Shown in pieces: positions 41,723-49,157 of a stretch of DNA of 64,000 bases; within the stretch, counting starts at the first letter, position 1; each line of letters opens with the position of its first letter. A program made the position numbers and the translations under genes. The stretch covers positions 1 to 64,000 of the IMG/VR virus record IMGVR_UViG_3300027754_005427. The stretch is one strand, 5' to 3'. The notes under the pieces were generated by a model. The model was not told the DNA's origin. It saw nothing but the letters and a program-made list of their open reading frames with translations, and ran no database searches. The DNA is from a virus.

Positions 41723-42694
41723 ATGAATTTTTTACTAGCACCAGGAATAGGAGATGTAACTTGGGCATTTTTTAAAATTCAATCTGTAGCAAAAAAATAC
41801 AACAGTGATATAAATGTAAAAATTGCTTGTGAAGAGATTAATCTTATTGCAAAAAGATCATTAGATTTCATTAAAAGATTTGATTTTATCAATAGTGTTG
41901 AATTGCAAGTCTTTCCAACAAATAATTCTAAGCATAGTGTAATTTTAAAACCAAATGAAAAAACAAACAAGAATGGAATATACAGATACATCAATAACGG
42001 AGAAACTAATAAATATAAAGATATTGATTTTGTTTTAATTGCAAACGGCTCTTTAGAGAGAGGAATTGCATTAGATAATTGGTTTCCTGAATATAAAATA
42101 AATTGGAATATTATGGAAGACCATTATAGTTTTACAAAAGAAGAATTAAATACAGCTAACGAATTAAAAAATGAAATAGGTGAATATGTAGTTTTTTATC
42201 TTGGCCCTTTGACAGGTAATTCAAAATGTGGAGCCAATAAAGATGCTCTTTGGAAACCAGAAGATTGGGAAAGACTAGGTGAATATATTTACAAAAAACA
42301 TGGCTACAAAATAGTATTAGTTGGTGCAAGCTATGATTTGACTTATTACAACAAATATTTAAAAAAACATATTAAAAATAAAAAGCATTGGGTTATAAAA
42401 ATTGGTTCATATGAAATAAATCAAACTTTTGCAATTTGCAAGAAAAGTAAGTTTGTAATTTCATATCCTTCAGGAATAGGAATTGTTTCGCATTATTTAA
42501 ATGTTCCCACTTGTATATTCAATAGGCCAAAGGGTAATTCTTGGCACAATAGCTATTATGTATCATTTAAAGAAAGCATGGCAGATGCTTGGGCATATCC
42601 AAACAGCAGTAAAAATAAAAGATTTTTATCTGCCATCTATACAAAAGACACAGCAGAAAGTATTTTTAATTTTGTTGATAATAATTGGTGTTAG
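41723..42694 (+). CDS. GT9-like glycosyltransferase (heptosyltransferase type), copy 1
   Basis: A 323-residue protein. It begins MNFLLAPGIGDVTWAFFKIQ, the G-x-G-D motif of GT9 enzymes. The second domain has PEDWERLGEYIYKKHGYKIV, LVGASYD and FVISYPSGIGIVSHYLNVP, which match the nucleotide-sugar-binding half. GT9 members transfer heptose in LPS cores, but phage relatives may use other sugars. AGGAG precedes the ATG by about 8 nt. The next gene is a second GT9-like copy. The MNF start is coincidental; the rest of the tag is missing. Confidence 0.75.
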   Translation: MNFLLAPGIGDVTWAFFKIQSVAKKYNSDINVKIACEEINLIAKRSLDFIKRFDFINSVELQVFPTNNSKHSVILKPNEKTNKNGIYRYINNGETNKYKDIDFVLIANGSLERGIALDNWFPEYKINWNIMEDHYSFTKEELNTANELKNEIGEYVVFYLGPLTGNSKCGANKDALWKPEDWERLGEYIYKKHGYKIVLVGASYDLTYYNKYLKKHIKNKKHWVIKIGSYEINQTFAICKKSKFVISYPSGIGIVSHYLNVPTCIFNRPKGNSWHNSYYVSFKESMADAWAYPNSSKNKRFLSAIYTKDTAESIFNFVDNNWC

Positions 42695-42703
42695 GTAAAA
42701 AAA

Positions 42704-43516
42704 ATGAACAATGATATATGCTTTAAAAAGATTTTAATTACAGGTGGAGTTGGAGATTTTTTAGCAATAGATTCTTTTTTAAGTTATAATCAAAAAAGAA
42801 ACATAGAAAAAATAATACTAGCAACAAGAGCATCTAATGAAATAAAATCATTGTTTAATGTAAAAAATACATATTACTCAAAATTAAAAAAAATTCAAAT
42901 ATTAAAATATAATTTTTTAGATAATCCTGCTTTTAACAGCAAAGAAATGGCAAAAGAATTTATTCCAATAAATGGATCTTTTTGGAATAATATTTATGAT
43001 GGTAGTATATCAAATATGTTTAAATTAATAAGATCTAAAGATTTAAAATTTCATGAATCTTCATTTTTAAATTTAAATATCAATATTAAAAAATTTAAAT
43101 TACCCGAAAAGTTTTTATTAATTTTGCCTTTTTCAAAAAATAAAGTAAATGAAAATCGTGATTTTAATGATGATGATTGGGAAAATTTAGAATCTTATTT
43201 AAGTAATAACAAAAAAAAAGGAGTTTGTATTGGAATAGAAAATAAAAAAATACCACAAAGTAAAAATTTAATAAACTTAATTAATCAAACAACAATGTTA
43301 GAAAGTATAGAAATTTTAAAAAAATCAACAGGATACATTGGAATTGATTCATGGATTAGTGTACTTGCACCAAAAGCTTTAAACAGAAAAAATATTTATA
43401 TAAAAACAATCAGCAAACACTGCTTTAGATTTTCTTCAATTTATTTTAAACCTTTTGTTACTAAAAATTTTATTTTTAGTAACTTGAAAGAAATAAATAA
43501 TTTTCAACAAAAATAA
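42704..43516 (+). CDS. GT9-like glycosyltransferase, copy 2
   Basis: A 270-residue protein. ILITGGVGDFLAIDSFLSY gives the GT9-type G-x-G-D start; FLLILPFSKNKVNENRDFND, GVCIGIENKK and GYIGIDSWISVLAPKA match the C-terminal half. It is smaller and more divergent than the preceding gene, 10 bp away. Donor and acceptor are unknown. Confidence 0.65.
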   Translation: MNNDICFKKILITGGVGDFLAIDSFLSYNQKRNIEKIILATRASNEIKSLFNVKNTYYSKLKKIQILKYNFLDNPAFNSKEMAKEFIPINGSFWNNIYDGSISNMFKLIRSKDLKFHESSFLNLNINIKKFKLPEKFLLILPFSKNKVNENRDFNDDDWENLESYLSNNKKKGVCIGIENKKIPQSKNLINLINQTTMLESIEILKKSTGYIGIDSWISVLAPKALNRKNIYIKTISKHCFRFSSIYFKPFVTKNFIFSNLKEINNFQQK

Positions 43517-43578
43517 CACAATATTATATTTGTAATATGTAAATACATTCAAGTATTAAATATTGCAAAAGGAATAAA

Positions 43579-44187
43579 ATGAAAGATGAAAAAATAATTA
43601 AAAGAATTAAAACTTTGTATAAAAATTTTAATCCTTACTGTTTAGAAGAAAACGATACATATTTTTCTAAAAATATAGAAAAAAACAAAGACTTAGTTCC
43701 TACCTATGGAGAAATATTACCAAAAGCAGTATCTAAATTAATAGTAAATTTAAACATAAAAGAAAACGATGTGTTTGTTGATCTTGGATGTGGAAATGGA
43801 AAAGTTGTCTTACAGTTTTATTTGCAAACGCAAGTTAAACATTCTTTAGGAATTGAATTTTCAACAACAAGATTTAAACAAGCAGCTGAAGTAAAAAACA
43901 AAATTATTTTAACTCCAAATAAAAAAATAGAATTTATAAGAGGAAATTTCTTAAATAAAGAAATAAATTTATCACATGGTACTATTTTTTATATTGCATC
44001 AACCTGCTTCTCAGATAAAACCATGATTAAAATATGGAATAAAATAATTAAAAACAAAAATTTAAAAGCAATAATGGTTTTAAAGGAATTTCCTAATGAA
44101 TGTGATTTTTCAAAAGTAAAAAGTATTAAGGATATAGCAGTTGGATGTTCTTGGGCGATAAGCCAAACAAAATTATACTATTTTTAA
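43579..44187 (+). CDS. DOT1-like SAM-dependent methyltransferase
   Basis: A 202-residue protein. TYGEILPKAVSKLIV then VFVDLGCGNGKVVLQFYLQT and KHSLGIEFSTTRFKQA follow the DOT1 histone-H3-K79 methyltransferase core (x-Y-G-E..., D-L-G-S/C-G-x-G, G-I-E). IEFIRGNFLN and IFYIASTCFSD fit the next motifs, including an N/S-T-x-x-F-like site. Bacterial DOT1-like enzymes methylate various proteins. AAAGGAATAAA precedes the ATG. It ends exactly where the convergent SET-like gene ends. Confidence 0.75.
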   Translation: MKDEKIIKRIKTLYKNFNPYCLEENDTYFSKNIEKNKDLVPTYGEILPKAVSKLIVNLNIKENDVFVDLGCGNGKVVLQFYLQTQVKHSLGIEFSTTRFKQAAEVKNKIILTPNKKIEFIRGNFLNKEINLSHGTIFYIASTCFSDKTMIKIWNKIIKNKNLKAIMVLKEFPNECDFSKVKSIKDIAVGCSWAISQTKLYYF

Positions 44188-44934
44188 CTATTTTAAAGCA
44201 AATGTATTTTGTTTTGAAATAGTTAACTCATCACCACTGTTTATTTTAACATTAGAAACAAAATAAACCTTTTCATTTTTTATAAAATAATTAATATTAG
44301 AATCTTCATTTACTTTGTAAATATTTGCAAAACCTAAAGGAATTAAAAAATTATTTTCCTTATTATAAAAAAACAATTTACTTAAACTGTGATTTTCACT
44401 TAAATAAAAAACATTTTTAAAATCAATAGTGTGAGATATTTCAACTGTTTCATTCTTTGCAATTTTTTCACTTGCATAAACACCATTTTTTTTAATTTCA
44501 ATTTTTCTACTTACAAAAACAGGTTTTTCTTTTTTTTTATTTGCATAAATTATTTTATTCATTATTTTTAAATTCTTATTTTTAAACCATTCATTGCCAT
44601 AATCTATGGTAATTTGCTGATTCTTTTCGATGGCTTTAACTGTTTTATAAATAATTTTATTTTTTAAAACAGTAAAAGATAAATTGTTAATTCCAGCAGA
44701 TGCATGATTATAAATAGATCCAAATCCAAAAGCTAAAGAATTTTTTTTACCATCGTAATGATAAGTATAATCGTTTGTTAATTTTAAATCTTCACATATT
44801 TCATTGTTATAAACATGCTTTGAAATTGCAACTTCAATAATTGTTTCTTTTGGAATATACTCTGATGTGAATATTCCATATCCAATATTTTTAACTTTAG
44901 AAACAAACAATCTTTTGTCTATAAATATTTTCAT
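44188..44934 (-). CDS. SET-domain-like protein with two SET-like halves
   Basis: A 248-residue protein. In the first ~115 residues, VKNIGYGIFTSEYIPKETII, FGSIYNHASAGINNLSF and QITIDYGNEWF match the SET-domain G-x-G, N-H-[SA] and [DE]-Y-G motifs of lysine methyltransferases. The second half (KNGVYASEKIAKNETVEISH, PLGFANIYKVNEDSNINYF, NSGDELTIS) repeats this order with the NHS motif degraded, suggesting an internal duplication with one active copy. Substrate unknown. It faces the DOT1-like gene, an unusual pairing. Confidence 0.72.
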   Translation of the reverse strand: MKIFIDKRLFVSKVKNIGYGIFTSEYIPKETIIEVAISKHVYNNEICEDLKLTNDYTYHYDGKKNSLAFGFGSIYNHASAGINNLSFTVLKNKIIYKTVKAIEKNQQITIDYGNEWFKNKNLKIMNKIIYANKKKEKPVFVSRKIEIKKNGVYASEKIAKNETVEISHTIDFKNVFYLSENHSLSKLFFYNKENNFLIPLGFANIYKVNEDSNINYFIKNEKVYFVSNVKINSGDELTISKQNTFALK

Positions 44935-44997
44935 TTAAACATTGTAATTGTTATTATTAAATAAATCAAGAAATTAAAATAAAACATTTAGTGTTTT

Positions 44998-45948
44998 TTA
45001 AAAATCATTAATGATTTCGCCATTTGCCCTTGTAACCAACGCAGCAAATGTATTAATTAATATATTGCTATTAATTGTCCTTACAGATCCATCTCCCATT
45101 AATGCATTCATAACATTAGTGTGAAATGAATAAGGTTGACCAGTACCTTCAGTTCCAAATGGAACCATATTATAAGATGTATAATCAAAACCATTTGTAC
45201 AATTAAAAGCACAATTGCCAGGGTAAGTTGTTCCAGTAGGATCAGAAGATATTAAATCTAAATCTGATGCAGGTCTACACCAACCTCCGCCATTTACTTT
45301 AACTGCTGGTATAGATCCAATTTTAACGCCTTTTCTATATAAATAAGGGCGACCAGCAGATTCTACAATAGCTAATGTGTTAGACAGACCATCCATTACA
45401 GATGCTATTTTTACTGTTTTATTCTTTTCAATAATTCCAGGTATTGCAAATCCTGTAGTATTTACATTTGTAGCAAGTGGACTTACTCCTGTAATTGCTG
45501 CATAATCTGTTATAGCAACAATATCCCATACTCCAGTTTGAGGATCACCATCTAATCGTTCTAAGCTAGAAGGACATTGAAATATTTTAATTGGTTGTTT
45601 TGCAATTGGTAAATTAGCTACGGAACTCCAAGTTGTTTTTAAATCATAAGATTTAACTAAATTACCTTGCTCTAAGAATGGCAAAACTGCAACTGCCCAG
45701 CTTATTCTTGGTAATGTTGTAACTCCGTTTGGCCTTGTACTAGTTGGAAAAGTTTCATTGTTTGCTGAAACATAAGAATGGATAGAAAGTCCAATTTGTT
45801 TTAAGTTATTTGCACATTGCATTTTGGCAGCAGAATCTCTAACCTTTTGTACTGCTGGTAGCAATAAACCAATTAAAATTGCAATTATTGCAATTACAAC
45901 TAAAAGTTCAATTAGTGTAAATCCTTTGTGGCTATTTTTAACAAACAT
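44998..45948 (-). CDS. DUF1559 prepilin-like protein (planctomycete type)
   Basis: A 316-residue protein. [19 protein letters not shown], then [20 protein letters not shown] is a type IV prepilin-like N terminus with the G|FTLIE peptidase site, followed by [26 protein letters not shown] at the C terminus is the H-x9-D-G region of DUF1559. Hundreds of DUF1559 copies occur per planctomycete genome and few elsewhere, so this gene points to the host. In a phage it may be a host-derived pilin-like or surface protein. AAAGGTAG lies ~9 nt before the ATG. Confidence 0.85.
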   Translation of the reverse strand: MFVKNSHKGFTLIELLVVIAIIAILIGLLLPAVQKVRDSAAKMQCANNLKQIGLSIHSYVSANNETFPTSTRPNGVTTLPRISWAVAVLPFLEQGNLVKSYDLKTTWSSVANLPIAKQPIKIFQCPSSLERLDGDPQTGVWDIVAITDYAAITGVSPLATNVNTTGFAIPGIIEKNKTVKIASVMDGLSNTLAIVESAGRPYLYRKGVKIGSIPAVKVNGGGWCRPASDLDLISSDPTGTTYPGNCAFNCTNGFDYTSYNMVPFGTEGTGQPYSFHTNVMNALMGDGSVRTINSNILINTFAALVTRANGEIINDF

Positions 45949-45968
45949 AATTTAAACTACCTTTCGTT

Positions 45969-46211
45969 TTATAATTCCTGATCTTTATGCCAATGTATTT
46001 TATGGTCGCCTCTAGTATGTTTTTTATGGTGAATAATACTTTTTTTTATAGGCATATGGCCTCTATTGCTGAAAAGTGTATCTGGCTGCACTTCACCTAA
46101 TTTGATTATAATTTTATCGCCTTTTGGAGCTTTAGGATTATCTAAATTAAACATTTTTTTCTTTTTGTTTTCGCTCATAATCAACCAGTTTTTAAAAGTT
46201 TGGCCAAGCAT
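45969..46211 (-). CDS. Small tagged basic protein
   Basis: An 80-residue protein. MLGQTFKNWLIMSENKK contains the tag with four extra N-terminal residues. The rest is basic and His-rich (KKSIIHHKKHTRGDHKIHWH), compatible with nucleic-acid or metal binding, like T4 internal proteins that are small and basic. The ATG is preceded by TTTATTAA without a clear octamer. It lies 20 bp downstream of nothing but the prepilin gene start, reading in the same direction. Confidence 0.6.
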   Translation of the reverse strand: MLGQTFKNWLIMSENKKKKMFNLDNPKAPKGDKIIIKLGEVQPDTLFSNRGHMPIKKSIIHHKKHTRGDHKIHWHKDQEL

Positions 46212-46247
46212 TTAATAAACCTTTTTTAAAAAAACAACTATTATATC

Positions 46248-46255
46248 TATAAATA
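46248..46255 (+). promoter_or_regulatory. TATAAATA late-promoter-like octamer
   Basis: Exact TATAAATA on the plus strand, 4 nt before the ATG at 46260 of the HNH gene. Confidence 0.55.
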
Positions 46256-46259
46256 ACTT

Positions 46260-46655
46260 ATGAAAAAAATATTTAATATTTTCTTAGATCAAATTAATAA
46301 TTTAATTACATTTATTTGGAATTTATTATCATCTAAAAAGATGATAAAGTTTAACATGGCTGAAGCCAAAACTATTCTTTCTATAAGAAGTGGCAAGTGG
46401 CGTTCAGTTAGGAATAATTTTTTAGAAGAAAATCCATGTTGTAAAGTATGTGGAAGTAAAGAAAACTTAGTTGTTCATCACATAATTCCTTTTCATGTAG
46501 ATAAAAGTAAAGAATTAGATACGAATAACCTTATACCATTGTGCCAAAACAAAACAATGAACTGTCATTTTATATTTGGACATTTATTAAACTGGACAAA
46601 AAACAATCCAAATATTATTGAAGATTCTAAAATATGGAACGACAAGCTAAAATAA
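46260..46655 (+). CDS. HNH endonuclease
   Basis: A 131-residue protein. CCKVCGSKENLVVHHIIPFH, NNLIPLCQNKTMNCHFIFGH give the full HNH motif with two CxxC-type zinc clusters. The first ~30 residues are amphipathic (IFNIFLDQINNLITFIWNLL). HNH proteins of this size in phages are homing endonucleases or packaging-associated nucleases; nothing here decides. TATAAATA lies directly upstream. Confidence 0.82.
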   Translation: MKKIFNIFLDQINNLITFIWNLLSSKKMIKFNMAEAKTILSIRSGKWRSVRNNFLEENPCCKVCGSKENLVVHHIIPFHVDKSKELDTNNLIPLCQNKTMNCHFIFGHLLNWTKNNPNIIEDSKIWNDKLK

Positions 46656-46717
46656 TATCATATTTTTAAATTTATATTAATATATAATTATAAGATTTAT
46701 TTTAAATAGATAAATCC

Positions 46718-46739
46718 TAACCTTGGTTAACAAAGGTTA
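46718..46739 (+). promoter_or_regulatory. 5'-leader hairpin
   Basis: TAACCTT and AAGGTTA pair across GGTTAACA (46718-46739), about 30 bp before the ATG at 46771. It could stabilise the 5' end of the mRNA or be an operator. The transcription start is not known. Confidence 0.4.
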
Positions 46740-46770
46740 AATTAAACTGTTTATAAACAAAGGAGAAATT

Positions 46771-46998
46771 ATGGCTAGTTTTCAAGTAAAGCTTGTTCCA
46801 GATGAAATTAATATCGGAAGCGAAGGTTATTTAGATACTTCTGTTTCTAATGGACTTTCTAAACAACGCACTGTTAATGTTATTAACACTGTTACTAGTG
46901 GTGGTGTTAGTGTAATGCATGTAGCATTAGCTGATGGCATGTATTTCAATGATACACCAGAAACATTATCAAATGTTCCTGGCATTATTTTAGATTAA
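46771..46998 (+). CDS. Small beta-rich protein, probably highly expressed
   Basis: A 75-residue protein, MASFQVKLVPDEINIGSEGY then NTVTSGGVSVMHVALADGMY. It has a strong Shine-Dalgarno (AAAGGAGAA), a leader hairpin and a strong terminator (47014-47042), the only gene here with all three. A small structural (decoration or head/tail) protein is plausible. No family is recognised. Confidence 0.6.
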   Translation: MASFQVKLVPDEINIGSEGYLDTSVSNGLSKQRTVNVINTVTSGGVSVMHVALADGMYFNDTPETLSNVPGIILD

Positions 46999-47013
46999 AT
47001 TATTAAAGATTTG

Positions 47014-47045
47014 AAAAAGGCCTCTTATTTAGAGGCCTTTTTCTA
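47014..47045. terminator. Strong rho-independent terminator
   Basis: AAAAAGGCCTCT and AGAGGCCTTTTT form a perfect 12-bp stem with a TATTT loop, followed by a short T-rich tail. It separates the 46771-46998 gene from the convergent 47052-48131 gene and can work in both directions. Confidence 0.85.
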
Positions 47046-47051
47046 TTTGTA

Positions 47052-48131
47052 CTATCGTTTCCGAGTAATTAAATCTAAGTCAATTAACTTTTGATTTATC
47101 TTAACACCTCTACCTGTTCCTTCATGGCTTATGCAATCTTTATCGAAAATATGAAAGCTAAATATTCCATCATTGCCACGAATTCTACCATACCAATCCC
47201 TGCCAGAATCAAATTTATTAACATGATCATTTGTATTTTCGTGACATTTCATACAGCTTTTTGAATCTACATTAATAAATGCACCATCATAATTTTTAGG
47301 AACTATATGAAAATCTTCTTTTGTACTAGGAGCAGCAGAAGGATTTTTAGTAGTTCTCCAAAATTTATCTACGCAAGATTTAAAAGTTGTATTTTTAAGT
47401 AAGAAAACTACATTTTCATCGTTAATTTTAGGTAAGTAATCTATGTCTGCTATTGAAGAAAAGACTTTATTAGGTTGATCATCTTCTAATTTAAGAGTGA
47501 CTACAGAATCATTGTTTTTAAGGTGATCAATTAATTTTTTCAAATCTTCAAACTCAGAATAATTTGGCCAACGACTTTTAATAGTATCAATCAAGTCATC
47601 TACAGTTGGAAATGGTCTAAAAACATTTGGCCTCCATTTTCCATCTATCTTCCTTCTAGTTCTAATTTCAAATACAATTGGTTCATCATTAAGCTTAACA
47701 AATAAAACTTCACCAATTAAAGTATCTTCTGGAAATTCCCAATTATAACTTCCATCATTATTTCTTTCATATTCAATTTTTTTATTATTAGGTAAATTAA
47801 TAAATTTTAATTCTGAAAAGTTTTTTACCCTATGCATTCCAGCAGGTTTACCCCAAGGGAATTCAACATTGCCATTTCCAAAAGGTTCACTGTAATTAGC
47901 AGAAATATTGTAAGAAGGGCTATGAATGCCTCGCAAAGCTCCTTCAAAATCTTGATATGCCTTTGGCATAGTTTTATCGGAATAAAAATAAACAGAATCA
48001 GATCTGATTCTAGAATTTATAATTTGATCTTGAATCTTCGGAAGAATTGAAATAACTTCATTTTTTTGTTCCTCATCTAAAAATGTATCCATTCCAATTG
48101 TTAAACTTAAAAACATAAATATAGCTTGCAT
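47052..48131 (-). CDS. Planctomycete-type secreted CxxCH (heme c-like) protein
   Basis: A 359-residue protein with a short N-terminal hydrophobic segment (MQAIFMFLSLTIG), perhaps a signal peptide. Conserved-looking segments: PKAYQDFEGALRGIHSPSYN, FPWGKPAGMHR, FRPFPTVDDLI, FHIVPKNYDGAFINVDSKSC with SCMKCHEN (a CxxCH heme-c site), and WYGRIRGNDGIFSFHIFD. I know this combination from planctomycete conserved proteins. A c-type heme would need export and host maturation. AAAGGAG precedes the ATG. This is likely a host-acquired gene. Confidence 0.7.
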   Translation of the reverse strand: MQAIFMFLSLTIGMDTFLDEEQKNEVISILPKIQDQIINSRIRSDSVYFYSDKTMPKAYQDFEGALRGIHSPSYNISANYSEPFGNGNVEFPWGKPAGMHRVKNFSELKFINLPNNKKIEYERNNDGSYNWEFPEDTLIGEVLFVKLNDEPIVFEIRTRRKIDGKWRPNVFRPFPTVDDLIDTIKSRWPNYSEFEDLKKLIDHLKNNDSVVTLKLEDDQPNKVFSSIADIDYLPKINDENVVFLLKNTTFKSCVDKFWRTTKNPSAAPSTKEDFHIVPKNYDGAFINVDSKSCMKCHENTNDHVNKFDSGRDWYGRIRGNDGIFSFHIFDKDCISHEGTGRGVKINQKLIDLDLITRKR

Positions 48132-48275
48132 AGCATAGTCTCCTTTACACTAAGATAATAAGTACTAAACTTTTTATATCATAAAAAATTTACTTAACAA
48201 TAGTAAAACATATTTTATTTGTTTTTTATTTTAAAAAATGATAAAATATAATTATAAATTTATTAAGAAGGAATT

Positions 48276-49157
48276 ATGTCAAAAATAAAATTAACTATTG
48301 GTTGGGCTTGTCATGATGATGCAGAAGGTAGCTTTTGGACTGCTAGTGCTTTGAGACTTTATCATTTAGGTAATTCAAGAATAAGAAGCGATATTCAAAT
48401 ACTAGTAATAGATGATTATCCAAAAAAAACAGAAGGCTTAAATAATTTAGTTAATATTGTTGGAGGCAAATATGTTCATCAGCCTAAAGGAAAAGGCCCA
48501 GCACATGCTAAAAATTCTGTTTTTGAACATGCAGATGGTGAATATGTTTTATTGTTAGATAGCCATGTTATTCTTCAAAATGGTGCTATAGATTATATCT
48601 CAAAGGGAATTAATAATAATACAATTAAAAAAGATATGTGGTGTGGCCCACTTTTAAATGAAAACAAAGATGTTATTGCAACTCATATGGAAGCAAAGTG
48701 GCGTGGAGATTTCTTTGGTGTTTGGAGAATTAGAAATCCTTTGCAAAAAGTTTTTGAAATTCCAATGCATGGCACTGCAATGTTTTTAATGAAAAAAGAA
48801 TATTGGCCAAAGTTTAGTAATAACTTTAGCGGATTTGCTGGTGAAGAAGGTTATATCCATGAAAAAGTAAGAAATAACGGTGGGAAAGTATATTGTCATT
48901 CAGCTTTAGGATGGATACACAGATTTTTAAGAAGCAAGCCTATTACTTACACATGTACTTTAGAAGATAAAATTTACAATTACTTAATTGCTTTTTATGA
49001 AACAGGTAAAAATCCACAAGCAGTAATTAATTTCTTTTCTAAAACACAACCAGAACCAGTAATAAATACGGCTAGGAACCAAGCCCTAGCCGTTTATTCA
49101 GATTTATTAAAAAAGTTTTCTAGTCTTACTGATGTCCCAGATATAGAACCAGATTAA
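48276..49157 (+). CDS. GT2-family glycosyltransferase
   Basis: A 293-residue protein. IGWACHDDAEGSFWTASALR, ILVIDDYPKK, GPAHAKNSVFEHADGEYVLL and LLLDSHVIL (D-x-H metal site, as in GalNAc-transferase-like GT2/GT27) are visible, with GFAGEEGYIHEKVRNNGGKV in the acceptor region. It probably transfers a hexosamine-type sugar; the acceptor is unknown. AAGAAGGAATT precedes the ATG. A strong hairpin lies inside its 3' end (49068-49093). Confidence 0.8.
   Translation: MSKIKLTIGWACHDDAEGSFWTASALRLYHLGNSRIRSDIQILVIDDYPKKTEGLNNLVNIVGGKYVHQPKGKGPAHAKNSVFEHADGEYVLLLDSHVILQNGAIDYISKGINNNTIKKDMWCGPLLNENKDVIATHMEAKWRGDFFGVWRIRNPLQKVFEIPMHGTAMFLMKKEYWPKFSNNFSGFAGEEGYIHEKVRNNGGKVYCHSALGWIHRFLRSKPITYTCTLEDKIYNYLIAFYETGKNPQAVINFFSKTQPEPVINTARNQALAVYSDLLKKFSSLTDVPDIEPD
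49068..49093. other. Perfect 9-bp hairpin inside coding sequence
   Basis: ACGGCTAGG and CCTAGCCGT pair across AACCAAGC, within codons 265-273 of the GT2 gene. It is GC-rich in AT-rich DNA and followed by TTTATT. It may be an intragenic termination or RNA-processing site near the convergent RCC1 gene. Confidence 0.4.

Noticed and set aside
41723-42694. Another member of the tagged family (starts MNFLLAPG)
   Set aside because: Only MNF matches; the next residues are the GT9 nucleotide-sugar loop and an SD is present.
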